Assembly: GCF_004341245.1 (NCBI RefSeq)
Contig: NZ_SLWY01000003.1
Span: forward strand, 124,001-188,000
Reading direction: 5' to 3'
Length of the DNA stretch: 64,000 bases
Origin: Plasticicumulans lactativorans
GTDB lineage: Bacteria; Pseudomonadota; Gammaproteobacteria; Competibacterales; Competibacteraceae
Position 1 is the first letter of the stretch, and the number at the start of each line of letters is the position of its first letter. Below, in pieces: positions 24,311 to 34,002 of the stretch. A program made the position numbers and the translations under genes. Under the pieces are notes generated by a model. The model saw nothing but the letters and a program-made list of their open reading frames with translations. It was not told the DNA's origin and did not search any database.

Positions 24311-24649
24311 TCAGGAGCCGGTTTCGACGCGCGCGACGACGTCGCGATCGAAGAACACGGTCAGCCGTCGCTCCTCGGCTTCGCCGCTGTCGTAGGTGCC
24401 GGGCCGGTACAGGTAGACGTAGTCCCAGCGCCCCTGGTGCAGGGGGTCGACGATCAGGGGCGTGCCGAGCAGCGTCTGCACCTCGCGCCGGCTCATTCCC
24501 GGGTGCACGGCGGAAACCGCCGAGGCGTCGAGGTAGTTGCCCTGCCGGACCTTGATCTTGTAGACGGGCAGGTGCTCGATCGTGCTGCTGCAGCCGGCGC
24601 CGAGTGTCAGCGAGGCGCCGACCAGGGCGCAGGCGAGAATTCGATGCAT
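24311..24649 (-). CDS. bamE: Outer membrane protein assembly factor BamE
   Basis: A 112-residue lipoprotein with the signal MHRILACALVGASLTLGAGC; the lipobox is LGAGC with cysteine at about residue 20. The mature part has GMSRREVQTLLGTPLIVDP and DYVYLYRPG, the SmpA/OmlA fold of BamE. It is a peripheral part of the BAM complex that inserts outer membrane barrels. It is divergent from fur with about 70 nt between the starts. Confidence 0.93.
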   Translation of the reverse strand: MHRILACALVGASLTLGAGCSSTIEHLPVYKIKVRQGNYLDASAVSAVHPGMSRREVQTLLGTPLIVDPLHQGRWDYVYLYRPGTYDSGEAEERRLTVFFDRDVVARVETGS

Positions 24650-24667
24650 GTGAACGGGGAGCCGTCG

Positions 24668-24696
24668 TTGATAGACTGACCGCATCTTAACGTAAT
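24668..24696 (+). promoter_or_regulatory. Candidate sigma-70 promoter of fur
   Basis: TTGATA (24668-24673) and CGTAAT (24691-24696) are 17 bp apart, in the short region between bamE and fur, and point to fur. It was found by eye only. Confidence 0.4.
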
Positions 24697-24720
24697 CCCG
24701 CCACGCTAGGCAGCGCCGGG

Positions 24721-25173
24721 ATGGAGTCCATAGTGGGTTCGAAAGAACTGAAGCAGGCGGGCCTCAAGGTCACGCTTCCGCGCATGAAGATCCTGGCGAT
24801 CCTGCAGGATCACGCCGATCGCCACCTGAGTGCGGAAGACATCTATCGCAGCCTGCTGGCGAGCGGCGAAGAGGTCGGTCTGGCGACCGTCTACCGTGTG
24901 TTGACCCAGTTCGAGGCCGCGGGTCTGGTCAAGCGCCACCATTTCGAGGGCGGCCAGTCCGTCTTCGAGATGAACCAGGGCGAGCACCACGATCACATCG
25001 TGTGCCTGCAGTGCGGGCGGATCGCGGAGTTCGTCGATCAGACCATCGAAGCGCGACAGCGCGAAATCGTCCAGGCGGCCGGTTTCGCGCTGGTGGAGCA
25101 CTCCTTGATTCTTTATGGCGACTGCCTGAATGCCGAATGCCCGCACCGGCCGAAGGGGGAGGCCGGCGCCTGA
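24721..25173 (+). CDS. fur: Ferric uptake regulator
   Basis: Fur (150 residues) is the iron-responsive repressor. Its N-terminal winged helix contains LKVTLPRMKILAILQDH and EVGLATVYRVLTQFEAAGLV. The metal sites are visible as GEHHDHIVCLQCG and, at the C-terminus, GDCLNAEC (four cysteines in CxxC and C...C pairs). The start is taken at ATG 24721; a GTG at 24733 is an alternative. It stands alone, convergent with ribE. Confidence 0.96.
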   Translation: MESIVGSKELKQAGLKVTLPRMKILAILQDHADRHLSAEDIYRSLLASGEEVGLATVYRVLTQFEAAGLVKRHHFEGGQSVFEMNQGEHHDHIVCLQCGRIAEFVDQTIEARQREIVQAAGFALVEHSLILYGDCLNAECPHRPKGEAGA

Positions 25174-25189
25174 GCGGCGTCGGTGCCGC

Positions 25190-25804
25190 TCAGGCGCCGG
25201 CGCGGGCCGCGAGCACGCGCTCCACGGTGTCGACGATTGCCTGGGTCTGGCCGTCGATCTCGAGGTTGACCCGCGCACCGGCACCGAGATGGCCGAAGAT
25301 GGTCACGCGCAGCGTCTCGGGGATCAGGTAGACGGTGAAGGTGCCGTCGCCGACCTCGCCGACGGTCAGGCTGCAGCCGTTCAGCGCCACGTAACCCTTG
25401 GGCAGGATGTACTTCAGCAGTTCCGCGGGCGGGCGCAGCGTCAGCACCCGGTTGTTCTCGGGGGTGTCGACCGCGACCACCTCCGCCTGCCCGTGGACGT
25501 GGCCCGACAGCGGATGTCCGCCGATCTCGTCGCCGTAACGGGCCGCGCGTTCGACGTTGACGGCGTCGCCGGGGTCGAGCGCGCCGAGGTTGGTGACGCG
25601 CAGGGTCTCCATCATCACGTCGAAATGCACGTGCTCGCCGTCCAGCACGGTCACGGTGAGGCAGGTGCCGTTCACCGCGACGCTCGCGCCGACGGCAAGG
25701 CCGGCCCGCAGGGCGGCGGGCAGGGCCAGGATCAGCGTGCTGAGCTGCGGCTCGCGCTCGACGGCGGCGACGCGAACGGTGGCCTGGACGATGCCGGTGA
25801 ACAT
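25190..25804 (-). CDS. ribE: Riboflavin synthase, alpha subunit
   Basis: The enzyme (204 residues) joins two lumazines into riboflavin and a pyrimidine by-product. It has the two-fold lumazine-binding repeat. Repeat one starts MFTGIVQATV and has NGTCLTVTVLDG and IGGHPLSGHVHG; repeat two carries LNGCSLTVGEVGD and later helix elements. It stands apart from other rib genes, convergent with fur and divergent from aroA. I looked for an FMN riboswitch in the 174 nt upstream and saw none. Confidence 0.93.
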   Translation of the reverse strand: MFTGIVQATVRVAAVEREPQLSTLILALPAALRAGLAVGASVAVNGTCLTVTVLDGEHVHFDVMMETLRVTNLGALDPGDAVNVERAARYGDEIGGHPLSGHVHGQAEVVAVDTPENNRVLTLRPPAELLKYILPKGYVALNGCSLTVGEVGDGTFTVYLIPETLRVTIFGHLGAGARVNLEIDGQTQAIVDTVERVLAARAGA

Positions 25805-25978
25805 GGCGCGGTTCCTCGAAAGGTGGGGTGGGCCATGGTACCCGTCGGGGTCCGCGGCCGGCAGCCGGCATCGGGGGCGTGCCAGGGTACGGCGGCGGCG
25901 GGCCGGCAGGTGCCGCGGCTTGGCGGCGCTACGGGCGCGGTGTAACGTGCAGCGCCCTTGCGCCTGCGGAGATCCCCC

Positions 25979-27298
25979 ATGTCCGAGACACGTTTCGTCC
26001 TCAGCCCCGGTGGCGCGTTGACCGGGCGCATCCGTGTGCCGGGCGACAAGTCGATCTCGCACCGGTCGATCATGTTCGGCTCCCTCGCCAGCGGCGTGAC
26101 CGAAGTGACGGGTTTTCTCGAGGGCGAGGACTGCCTCGCCACCCTCAACGCCTTCCGCGCGATGGGCGTGCGCATCGAGGGGCCGGACGACGGGCGCGTG
26201 ACGATCCACGGCGTCGGCCTGCACGGCCTTGCGGCCCCGGTAGGGCCGCTCGACATGGGCAACTCGGGCACCTCGATGCGCCTGATGAGCGGCATCCTCG
26301 CCGGCCAGGCCTTCGATTCGGTGCTCGTTGGCGATGCCTCGCTATCGAAGCGGCCGATGAAGCGCGTGACCGCGCCGCTGGCGCTGATGGGCGCCGAAAT
26401 CGTGGCCACGCCCGCCGGTACCGCGCCGCTGCACATCCGCGGCGGACGCCGGCTGCACGGCATCGACTACGCGCTGCCGATGGCGAGCGCCCAGGTCAAG
26501 AGCTGTCTGCTGCTGGCCGGACTGTACGCTGAGGGCACGACGCGTGTGACCGAGCCGGCGCCGACGCGGGATCACACCGAGCGCATGCTGGAGGGCTTCG
26601 GTTACCCGCTGCGGCGCGAGGGCGCGCGTACCTTCGCGGTGGAGGGGGGGCACGCACTCACGGCGACGCGCATCGACGTGCCGGCCGACATCTCGTCGTC
26701 GGCTTTCTTCATGGTGGGGGCGAGCATTGCGCCGGGTTCCGATCTGATCATCGAGCACGTCGGCATCAATCCGACGCGCACCGGGGTGATCGACATCCTG
26801 CGGCTGATGGGCGCCGACATCACGCTGCTGGACGAGCGCGTCGTCGGCGGCGAGCCGGTGGCCGACCTGCGCGTGCGTGCGGCGCCGCTGCAGGGGATCC
26901 GCATCCCGGAAGAGCTGGTGCCGCTCGCGATCGACGAATTCCCGGTGCTGTTCGTCGCCGCGGCCTGTGCCGAGGGCGAAACGGTGCTGACCGGAGCCGA
27001 GGAGCTGCGCGCGAAGGAAAGCGACCGCATCCAGGTGATGGCCGACGGGCTGGTGCCGCTCGGCATCGACGCGCGCCCCACCGCCGACGGCATCGTGATC
27101 CGCGGCGGGCGCCTCGGTGGTGACGTCGACATCGCCACGCACCACGACCACCGCATCGCGATGAGTTTCGCCATGGCGGCGCTGCGTGCCGGCGGCGAGA
27201 TCCGCATCCACGATGCCGGCTTCGTCGCGACCTCGTTCCCCGGCTTCGTCGAACTCGCGCGCGGCGCCGGCCTGGCGATCCGCGCCGAAAGCGCCTGA
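25979..27298 (+). CDS. aroA: 3-phosphoshikimate 1-carboxyvinyltransferase (EPSP synthase)
   Basis: AroA makes EPSP from shikimate-3-phosphate and PEP in the aromatic pathway (439 residues, two inverse alpha/beta domains). It shows PGDKSISHRS, GNSGTSMRLMSG, ASAQVKSCLL, RDHTER and NPTRTG. The last four together resemble class II enzymes (CP4-type) rather than the E. coli class. The ATG at 25979 has GGAG upstream. cmk follows after 149 nt, an order common in proteobacteria. Confidence 0.95.
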   Translation: MSETRFVLSPGGALTGRIRVPGDKSISHRSIMFGSLASGVTEVTGFLEGEDCLATLNAFRAMGVRIEGPDDGRVTIHGVGLHGLAAPVGPLDMGNSGTSMRLMSGILAGQAFDSVLVGDASLSKRPMKRVTAPLALMGAEIVATPAGTAPLHIRGGRRLHGIDYALPMASAQVKSCLLLAGLYAEGTTRVTEPAPTRDHTERMLEGFGYPLRREGARTFAVEGGHALTATRIDVPADISSSAFFMVGASIAPGSDLIIEHVGINPTRTGVIDILRLMGADITLLDERVVGGEPVADLRVRAAPLQGIRIPEELVPLAIDEFPVLFVAAACAEGETVLTGAEELRAKESDRIQVMADGLVPLGIDARPTADGIVIRGGRLGGDVDIATHHDHRIAMSFAMAALRAGGEIRIHDAGFVATSFPGFVELARGAGLAIRAESA

Positions 27299-27447
27299 GC
27301 ACACCGGCCGCGGCGTCCGTTGCCGCGGCTGCGCATCACCGTACATACCCACGTTGCGGGCGCTCGTCGCCCGCGCCCCGTCAGCGTTCGATTGACCGTG
27401 GCCGGCTGCGGCCACGATCCACGCGCGTGAACCCTCAGGACATCCGC

Positions 27448-28140
27448 ATGGTGGCACAGGCGTCAGGAACCGTTCCGGTCATCGCAGTCGACGGCCCGAG
27501 CGGCGTGGGCAAGGGCACGTTGTGCCGGCGGCTCGCCGAGCACCTCGACTTTCACCTGCTGGACTCCGGATCGCTGTACCGGCTGACGGCGCTGGCGGCG
27601 CTGCGGGGCGGGGTCGATCTCGGCGATGCCGCGGGCCTCGCGGCCATCGCCGCGGTGCTCGATGCGAGCTTCGCGCCGGGGGCCGACGATCTCGTGATCC
27701 GGCTCGCCGGCACCGACGTGACCCGCGAACTGCGCGCCGAGACCACCGGCAACGCCGCCTCGATCGTCGCCGCGGTACCGCAGGTACGCGCCGCGCTGCT
27801 GCAGCGGCAGCGCGATTTCCGCCGTCCCCCGGGCCTGATCGCCGACGGCCGCGACATGGGAACCACCGTGTTTCCCGACGCGCCGCTCAAGATCTACCTC
27901 GTCGCGAGCCCCGCCGAGCGCGCGCGGCGACGACATAAGCAGTTGAGCGAAAAAGGTGTCGGTGCTACCCTCGCCGCGCTCGAACGGGAGATCGCCGAGC
28001 GCGACGCGCGCGACGCCGGTCGTACGGCCTCGCCGCTGCGGCCGGCGGGCGACGCCATCGTGATCGATACCGACGCGCTCGACATCGAGGCGGTCTTCCA
28101 CCGAGTACTGGGACTGGTAAGGGAACGCTTGAGCGTCTAG
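27448..28140 (+). CDS. cmk: Cytidylate kinase
   Basis: Cmk (230 residues) phosphorylates CMP and dCMP. The P-loop GPSGVGKGT is at about residues 16-24, LDSGSLYRLTALAA binds the acceptor base region, and DGRDMGTTVFPDAPLKIYL is the conserved middle motif. I chose the ATG at 27448 because AGGA at 27437-27440 sits 7 nt upstream; a GTG at 27427 is the alternative. The gene lies upstream of rpsA, the standard cmk-rpsA-ihfB order. Confidence 0.95.
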   Translation: MVAQASGTVPVIAVDGPSGVGKGTLCRRLAEHLDFHLLDSGSLYRLTALAALRGGVDLGDAAGLAAIAAVLDASFAPGADDLVIRLAGTDVTRELRAETTGNAASIVAAVPQVRAALLQRQRDFRRPPGLIADGRDMGTTVFPDAPLKIYLVASPAERARRRHKQLSEKGVGATLAALEREIAERDARDAGRTASPLRPAGDAIVIDTDALDIEAVFHRVLGLVRERLSV

Positions 28141-28162
28141 ACCTCACCATTGGCAGTACGGG

Positions 28163-28183
28163 GGCGCGGCATGGGGCCGCGCC
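28163..28183. promoter_or_regulatory. Hairpin in the rpsA leader
   Basis: GGCGCGGC and GCCGCGCC form a perfect 8-bp stem with a 5-nt loop between cmk and rpsA. A pyrimidine-rich run CTTTCCTTTTTCC (28223-28235) lies just before the rpsA start. Structured leaders with pyrimidine-rich stretches are known to control rpsA by S1 itself. Confidence 0.4.
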
Positions 28184-28245
28184 GACAACGCAACGTAATC
28201 CGCCCACGGCGACGTGGAGCGGCTTTCCTTTTTCCGAGCAATCAC

Positions 28246-29916
28246 ATGACCGAAAGCTTCGCCGAACTGTTCGAACAAAGCCTGACCAACAACCAGATGC
28301 AGCCGGGGGCGATCATCACCGGCAGGGTCGTGGACATCCGCGGCGATTCGGTCGTGGTCAACGCGGGCCTGAAGTCCGAAGGGCTGATCCCGCTCGAGCA
28401 GTTCCTCAACGACGACGGGGTTCTCGAAGTCAAGATCGGCGATGACGTCGAGGTCGCGCTCGACGCCGTCGAGGACGGTTTCGGCGAGACCCGCCTGTCC
28501 CGCGAGAAGGCCAAGCGCGCCCGCATCTGGACCGTGCTGGAGAAGGCCTTCGAAGGCGAGGAGATCGTCAAGGGGCTCATCAGCGGCAAGGTCAAGGGCG
28601 GCTTCACGGTCGACATCGGCGAGATCCGGGCGTTCCTGCCGGGTTCGCTGGTCGACGTGCGCCCGGTGCGCGACGCCGCCTACCTCGAGGGCAAGGAACT
28701 CGAGTTCAAGGTCATCAAGCTCGACCGCCGTCGCAACAACGTCGTCGTATCGCGTCGCGCGGTGGTCGAGCAGGAGTACAGCGCCGAGCGCGAGCAACTG
28801 CTCGGCAGCCTGCAGGAAGGCCAGATCGTCAAGGGCGTGGTCAAGAACCTCACCGACTACGGCGCGTTCCTCGACCTCGGCGGGATCGACGGCCTGCTGC
28901 ACATCACCGACATGGCGTGGAAGCGCGTCAAGCACCCGTCCGAAGTGGTCAACGTCGGCGACGAGATCGACGTCAAGGTGCTCAAGTTCGACCGCGACCG
29001 CAACCGCGTCAGCCTCGGCCTGAAGCAGCTCGGCGACGATCCGTGGGTCGCGCTGGCGCGGCGCTATCCGGTCGGCACCCGCCTGTTCGGCAAGGTCACG
29101 AACATCGCCGACTACGGCTGCTTCGTCGAGATCGAGGAGGGCGTCGAGGGTCTGGTGCACGTCTCCGAGATGGACTGGACCAACAAGAACGTCAACCCGG
29201 GCAAGGTCGTCAGCCTCGGCGACGAGGTCGAGGTGATGGTGCTCGACATCGACGAGGACCGCCGCCGCATCTCGCTCGGCATGAAGCAGTGCCAGGCGAA
29301 TCCGTGGGACGAGTTCTCCGCGACCCACAACAAGAACGACCGCGTCGTCGGCAAGATCAAGTCGATCACCGACTTCGGCATCTTCATCGGTCTCGACGGC
29401 GGCATCGACGGTCTGGTGCACCTGTCCGACATTTCCTGGAACCTCCCCGGCGAGGAAGCCGTGCGCGACTTCAAGAAGGGCCAGGAAGTCGAGGCGGTGG
29501 TGCTGGCGGTGGATCCCGAGCGCGAGCGCATCTCGCTCGGCATCAAGCAGCTCGAGAAGGATCCGTTCTCGAACTTCGTCGCCGATCATCCGAAGGGCAG
29601 CATCGTCAAGGGGCGCGTGGCCTCGGTCGATGCCCGCGGCGCGACGATCGATCTCGGCGGTGGTGTCGAGGGCACGCTGCGTGCGTCCGAGCTGTCGCGC
29701 GACCGCGTCGACGACGCCCGCACGGTGCTGAGGGAAGGCGAGGAGATCGAGGCCAAGTTCATCGGCGTCGACCGCAAGAACCGCACCGTCACGCTGTCGG
29801 TCAAGGCCAAGGAGTACGCCGAGGAAGCCGAGGTCCTGCAGGATTACAGCCGCAAGTCGACCATCGGCGCGACCCTCGGTGACCTGCTGAAGGAGCAGAT
29901 GGGGCGCGAGGACTGA
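28246..29916 (+). CDS. rpsA: 30S ribosomal protein S1
   Basis: S1 (556 residues) has six OB-fold S1 repeats and helps the 30S subunit bind mRNA. Repeated signature segments are visible, for example [40 protein letters not shown] and [20 protein letters not shown]. The N-terminus [13 protein letters not shown] is normal. There is no strong Shine-Dalgarno sequence before the ATG; a pyrimidine-rich leader is present instead, as known for rpsA. Confidence 0.97.
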   Translation: MTESFAELFEQSLTNNQMQPGAIITGRVVDIRGDSVVVNAGLKSEGLIPLEQFLNDDGVLEVKIGDDVEVALDAVEDGFGETRLSREKAKRARIWTVLEKAFEGEEIVKGLISGKVKGGFTVDIGEIRAFLPGSLVDVRPVRDAAYLEGKELEFKVIKLDRRRNNVVVSRRAVVEQEYSAEREQLLGSLQEGQIVKGVVKNLTDYGAFLDLGGIDGLLHITDMAWKRVKHPSEVVNVGDEIDVKVLKFDRDRNRVSLGLKQLGDDPWVALARRYPVGTRLFGKVTNIADYGCFVEIEEGVEGLVHVSEMDWTNKNVNPGKVVSLGDEVEVMVLDIDEDRRRISLGMKQCQANPWDEFSATHNKNDRVVGKIKSITDFGIFIGLDGGIDGLVHLSDISWNLPGEEAVRDFKKGQEVEAVVLAVDPERERISLGIKQLEKDPFSNFVADHPKGSIVKGRVASVDARGATIDLGGGVEGTLRASELSRDRVDDARTVLREGEEIEAKFIGVDRKNRTVTLSVKAKEYAEEAEVLQDYSRKSTIGATLGDLLKEQMGRED

Positions 29917-29965
29917 GTCCCCTCGCCGCCACGCCCTGCGTCCGCCGGCGGAGCATGATGGCGCC

Positions 29966-29987
29966 GGCGGCCCCCTAGGGGGCCGCC
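29966..29987. repeat. 22-bp perfect palindrome between rpsA and ihfB
   Basis: GGCGGCCCCCT is followed directly by its complement (11+11 bases, no loop). No T-run follows, so it is not a clear terminator. It might act as an RNA processing or stabilising stem between rpsA and ihfB. Confidence 0.5.
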
Positions 29988-30040
29988 ACGCCGTCCGCGG
30001 CGGACGCTCAACTGCCTGATCCAACGGTTTTCGCTGACGT

Positions 30041-30358
30041 ATGACCAAGTCGGAACTGATCGAAGTGCTTGCCCGCAAGCAGAGCCAGCTGAGCTACAAG
30101 GATGTCGAGACCGCCGTCAAGGCGATGATCGAGCACATGAGCCAGTCGCTGTCGCAAGGCGAAAGGATCGAGATCCGTGGCTTCGGCAGCTTCTCGCTGC
30201 ATTTCCGCCCGCCGCGCGTCGGGCGCAACCCCAAGACCGGTGACGCGGTGACCCTGCCGGGCAAGTTCGTGCCGCACTTCAAGCCGGGCAAGGAACTGCG
30301 CGAGCGGGTCAACGGCCTCACTGCCGATATGACCAGCCGGGAAGTCGAACCGGCCTGA
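30041..30358 (+). CDS. ihfB: Integration host factor, beta subunit
   Basis: IHF-beta (105 residues) pairs with IHF-alpha to bend DNA. It has the HU/IHF fold with [20 protein letters not shown], the [16 protein letters not shown] segment and the DNA-inserting arm [19 protein letters not shown]. It lies 124 nt after rpsA. Confidence 0.95.
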   Translation: MTKSELIEVLARKQSQLSYKDVETAVKAMIEHMSQSLSQGERIEIRGFGSFSLHFRPPRVGRNPKTGDAVTLPGKFVPHFKPGKELRERVNGLTADMTSREVEPA

Positions 30359-30485
30359 ACGAACCCCCGCGGCGACCGAAGGTGTCGCCGATTCGTGAGT
30401 ACCGCGACCGCGCCACGGTCCGCCGGCGACCGATTCCCCGCCGCCGCTGCGGTGGCCGCTGTGCCCAGACTTCGGAGGAGCGATT

Positions 30486-30788
30486 ATGTGGAGCCGCATC
30501 GTGCGGATCGTCGGAATCCTGGTGTTCCTGGTGGTGCTGGTGATCGGCATCGAATTCGCGACCGTCAACTCGGCGCCGGTGACGGTCAACTACTTCATCG
30601 GCACGCTGTCGCTGCCGCTGTCGCTGGTGGTGGTCTGCGCCTTCACGGTCGGCGTCCTGCTGACGCTGCTGGTCGGCGCCACGGTGGTGCTGCCGCTGCG
30701 GCTGCGGGCGGCCGGGCTGCGTCGCGACGTGGCGGCACGTGAATACGAGATCGAGCGCCTGCGCAAGAATGACGCCCCCCGGGCCTGA
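30486..30788 (+). CDS. lapA: LapA family inner membrane protein (DUF1049)
   Basis: A 100-residue protein with two transmembrane helices (residues about 8-25 and 43-67) and a charged cytoplasmic helix at the C-terminus (LRRDVAAREYEIERLRK). The segment NSAPVTVNYFIGTLSLPL is typical. LapA pairs with LapB in control of LPS biosynthesis. The order ihfB-lapA-lapB-pyrF is common in proteobacteria. Confidence 0.9.
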   Translation: MWSRIVRIVGILVFLVVLVIGIEFATVNSAPVTVNYFIGTLSLPLSLVVVCAFTVGVLLTLLVGATVVLPLRLRAAGLRRDVAAREYEIERLRKNDAPRA

Positions 30789-30809
30789 CGGCCCGTTTTC
30801 CTGCACCGC

Positions 30810-31973
30810 ATGTTTGAACTGCTCTGGCTGCTGCTGCCGGTAGCCGCGGCCTCCGGCTGGTGGGCGGCGCAGCGCGACGCCGCCAGGCGCAGTCCCGGCT
30901 ATGACCGGCGTGCCGAGTATTTCCGCGGTCTCAACTACCTGCTCGACGAGAAGCCCGACCGGGCCATCGAGGTGTTCGGGCGCATCGTCGCGTCCGAGCC
31001 GGACACCGTCGAGGCGCAGCTCACCCTCGGTAACCTGTTCCGCCGGCGCGGCGAAGTCGACCGCGCGATCCAGCTCCACGGCGAACTGCTCGCACGCAAC
31101 GACCTGACCCCGACGCTGCACGCGCGGGCGCAGTTCGAGCTGGCCGAGGACTACCTGCGGGCCGGCCTGTTCGACCGCGCCGAGGAACTGTTCCTGGACG
31201 TGGTCGCGCAGCCCGAGTACCGCGCCCACGCGCTGGCGCGCCTGCTGTCGATCTACGAGCAGGAGAAGGACTGGCGCAAGGCGATCGACCACTGCCGGCT
31301 GGTCGAGCAGGCCACCGGGCTGTCGAAGCGCACCGCCGCCGCGCACTACTGCTGCGAGCTCGCCGAGGAGGCCATCGCCGCGGGCGACACCGAGCTCGCC
31401 CACCGCTGGCTCGAACAGGCGCTGGCGCTCGACAGCCACGGCGCGCGCGCGCCGATGCGTCAGGCGCGGCTGGCGAGCGCGCAGGGCGACTACGCCGCGG
31501 CCGCCGAGCATTACCGGCGGGCGGTGCGCCAGGCGCCGGCCTACCTGCCCGAGGTGCTGGAACCGCTGAAGGCCTGCTACCTGGCGCTCGGGTGCGAGGC
31601 CGACTGGCTCGCGTGGCTGCGCGAGATCGCCGCCGGCGACCACTCCGGCGCGGTGTCCGCCGCCCTCGCCGAGGCCCTGCGCCGGCTCGAAGGGCCGACG
31701 GCCGCGCTCGCCTTCCTCGAAGCCGAGATCCGCGTGCACCCGTCGATGGACGGCCTGCGCTACCTGATCGACCTCAAGCTCGGCGCCGCGGAACCGGTGC
31801 GCATCGGCGACCTCGAACTGCTCTACCGCATCGGCCGCGACCTGCTCGAACGCGGCCCGCGCTACCGCTGCGACAACTGTGGTTTCGTCGGCAAGGCGCT
31901 GCACTGGCAGTGCCCCGGCTGCAAGGCCTGGAGCACCGTCAAGCCAGTGCCCGACCGCCTGCGCCGCGCCTGA
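30810..31973 (+). CDS. lapB: Lipopolysaccharide assembly protein B
   Basis: LapB (387 residues) adapts LpxC for FtsH cleavage and so limits LPS synthesis. It starts with a short membrane anchor (MFELLWLLLPVAAASGWW), continues with many TPR helices, and ends with a rubredoxin-like zinc finger (CDNCGF..CPGCKAW). It starts 22 nt after lapA. Confidence 0.93.
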   Translation: MFELLWLLLPVAAASGWWAAQRDAARRSPGYDRRAEYFRGLNYLLDEKPDRAIEVFGRIVASEPDTVEAQLTLGNLFRRRGEVDRAIQLHGELLARNDLTPTLHARAQFELAEDYLRAGLFDRAEELFLDVVAQPEYRAHALARLLSIYEQEKDWRKAIDHCRLVEQATGLSKRTAAAHYCCELAEEAIAAGDTELAHRWLEQALALDSHGARAPMRQARLASAQGDYAAAAEHYRRAVRQAPAYLPEVLEPLKACYLALGCEADWLAWLREIAAGDHSGAVSAALAEALRRLEGPTAALAFLEAEIRVHPSMDGLRYLIDLKLGAAEPVRIGDLELLYRIGRDLLERGPRYRCDNCGFVGKALHWQCPGCKAWSTVKPVPDRLRRA

Positions 31974-31997
31974 GCCCCCTCCGGAGAGACCCTGACC

Positions 31998-32705
31998 TTG
32001 AGCCTCGGACCCCGCCTCATCATCGCCCTCGACTTCCCCGCGGCGGCGCCCGCGCTGGCGCTCGCCGCGCGGCTCGACCCGCGCCACTGCCGCCTCAAGG
32101 TCGGCAAGGAGCTGTTCACGGCGGCCGGCCCGGCGCTGCTGGAGCGCCTGCAGGCGCGCGGCTTCGAAGTCTTCCTCGACCTCAAGTTCCACGACATCCC
32201 CAACACCTGCGCCGCCGCCTGCCGGGCCGCGGCCGAACTCGGCGTGTGGATGCTGAACGTGCATGCGAGCGGCGGCAGCCGGATGCTCGACGCGGCCCGG
32301 GCCGCGGTCGACGCGGCATCGCGACGCCCGCTGCTGATCGCGGTGACGGTGCTGACGAGCCAGGAGCGCGCCGACCTCGCCGAGATCGGGCTCGACGTCG
32401 AGCCGGCGCAGCAGGTCGCCCGGCTGGCGGCGCTCGCCGCCGCGCACGGCATCGACGGCGTGGTGTGCTCGGCGCGCGAGGCGTCGGCACTGCGCGTCGC
32501 GCATGGCGCCGGCTTCCGCCTGGTGACGCCGGGCATCCGCCCCGCCGGCGCCGACACCTTCGATCAGCGCCGCGTGGTGACCCCGGCCGACGCGCTCGCC
32601 GCGGGCTCGGACTACCTGGTGATCGGCCGCCCCGTCACCGCGGCGGCGGACCCGCTCGCGGCGCTCACCGCGCTCGCCGCCAGCCTGCCCGCCGAGCCGG
32701 TATAA
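31998..32705 (+). CDS. pyrF: Orotidine 5'-phosphate decarboxylase
   Basis: PyrF (235 residues) makes UMP in pyrimidine synthesis. The catalytic motif is [20 protein letters not shown] and the GIRPAG phosphate-binding segment are conserved. The only suitable start is a TTG at 31998, preceded by GGAGAG; no ATG fits the family N-terminus. Confidence 0.94.
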   Translation: MSLGPRLIIALDFPAAAPALALAARLDPRHCRLKVGKELFTAAGPALLERLQARGFEVFLDLKFHDIPNTCAAACRAAAELGVWMLNVHASGGSRMLDAARAAVDAASRRPLLIAVTVLTSQERADLAEIGLDVEPAQQVARLAALAAAHGIDGVVCSAREASALRVAHGAGFRLVTPGIRPAGADTFDQRRVVTPADALAAGSDYLVIGRPVTAAADPLAALTALAASLPAEPV

Positions 32706-32754
32706 TCCGCACCCGCGCGGCAGCACAGCCCGCGCCCCCCATCGGATACCCCGC

Positions 32755-34002
32755 ATGTTCCAGCCCCTGGCCCTGTTCATCGGTCTGCGTTACACGCGGG
32801 CCAAGCGTCGCAATCACTTCATCTCCTTCATCTCGGCCAGTTCGATGCTCGGCATCGCGCTCGGCATCACGGCGCTGATCACCGTGCTGTCGGTGATGAA
32901 CGGCTTCCAGAAGGAAGTGCGCGAACGCATCCTCAGCATGACCGCGCACGCCACCATCAGCGGCGTCGACGGGCGCCTCGACGACTGGCGCCAGGCCCGC
33001 GAGGTGGCGCAGCGCCACCCCGAGGTGCTCGCCACCGCGCCGTTCATCCGCGGCGAGGCGATGCTCACCAACGGGCCGACGGTCAGTGGCGCGCTGGTGC
33101 AGGGCATCCTGCCCGACGAGGAGGGCGGCGTGTCGGAGGTGATGGGCAAGCTCGTCGTCGGCGACTGGAACGCGCTTGCGCCGGGCAGCTTCGGCATCGT
33201 GCTCGGCAAGCAGCTCGCCGCCTTCGTCGGCGTGACCCTCGGCGACAAGGTCACCGTGGTCGCGCCGCAGGCGAGCGTGACGCCGGCCGGCGTGGTGCCG
33301 CGGCTCAAGCGCTTCGAGGTGGTCGGCATCTTCGACTCCGGGCTGTGGGAGTACGACCGCAACCTCGCGCTGGTGCACATCGACGATGCCGCGCGCCTGT
33401 ACCAGATGGAGGGCAGCGTCAGCGGCCTGCGGCTGAAGCTCAAGGACCTGTTCCGCGCACCGCTGACCGCGCGCGAGATCGCCAACGCGCTGCCCGGCGC
33501 CTACTGGGTGCGCGACTGGACCCAGGAGCACGCCAACTTCTTCCGCGCCGTGGCGATCGAGAAGACCGCGATGACGGTGATCCTGATGCTGATCGTCGCC
33601 GTGGCCGCCTTCAACCTGGTGTCGACGCTGGTGATGGTGGTCACCGACAAGCAGGCCGACATCGCCATCCTGCGTACGCTGGGGTTGTCGCCCGCCGGGG
33701 TGATGGCGGTGTTCGTGGTCCAGGGCACCACGATCGGCTTCATCGGCACCGCGCTCGGCGTCGCCGGCGGCGTGGCGCTCGCGCTCAACGTCAAGGAGGC
33801 GGTCGGCTGGCTCGAAGGGCTGCTCGGCTTCAAGTTCCTGTCGCCCGAGGTCTACCCGATCACCGACCTGCCGTCGCAGGTGATCCCCGGCGACGTCGTC
33901 ACCGTCGGCGTGATCGCCTTCACGCTCGCGGTGCTCGCCACGCTCTACCCGGCCTGGCGCGCCGCTCGCACCCAGCCCGCGGAGGCCCTGCGCTATGAAT
34001 GA
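32755..34002 (+). CDS. lolC: Lipoprotein-releasing system transmembrane protein
   Basis: A 415-residue FtsX-like permease. It has an N-terminal helix ([20 protein letters not shown]), a large periplasmic domain (residues about 48-275), then three helices near the C-terminus. With LolD it extracts lipoproteins from the inner membrane for LolA. Some species use a single LolC/E-type protein (LolF) as homodimer; no second copy is adjacent here. It overlaps lolD by 8 nt. Confidence 0.93.
   Translation: MFQPLALFIGLRYTRAKRRNHFISFISASSMLGIALGITALITVLSVMNGFQKEVRERILSMTAHATISGVDGRLDDWRQAREVAQRHPEVLATAPFIRGEAMLTNGPTVSGALVQGILPDEEGGVSEVMGKLVVGDWNALAPGSFGIVLGKQLAAFVGVTLGDKVTVVAPQASVTPAGVVPRLKRFEVVGIFDSGLWEYDRNLALVHIDDAARLYQMEGSVSGLRLKLKDLFRAPLTAREIANALPGAYWVRDWTQEHANFFRAVAIEKTAMTVILMLIVAVAAFNLVSTLVMVVTDKQADIAILRTLGLSPAGVMAVFVVQGTTIGFIGTALGVAGGVALALNVKEAVGWLEGLLGFKFLSPEVYPITDLPSQVIPGDVVTVGVIAFTLAVLATLYPAWRAARTQPAEALRYE

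Noticed and set aside
25805-25978. FMN riboswitch upstream of ribE
   Set aside because: The 174-nt region between ribE and aroA has no recognisable conserved RFN core, and ribE alone is not usually under that control.
28144-30078. Minus-strand frame of 644 codons opposite rpsA
   Set aside because: It mirrors the repeated S1 domains of rpsA and has no independent family signature.
30318-32780. Very long minus-strand open frame (820 codons) opposite lapA, lapB and pyrF
   Set aside because: It is opposite well-supported genes, has no recognisable domain and consists of Arg/Gly/Ala-rich text typical of antisense frames in high-GC DNA.
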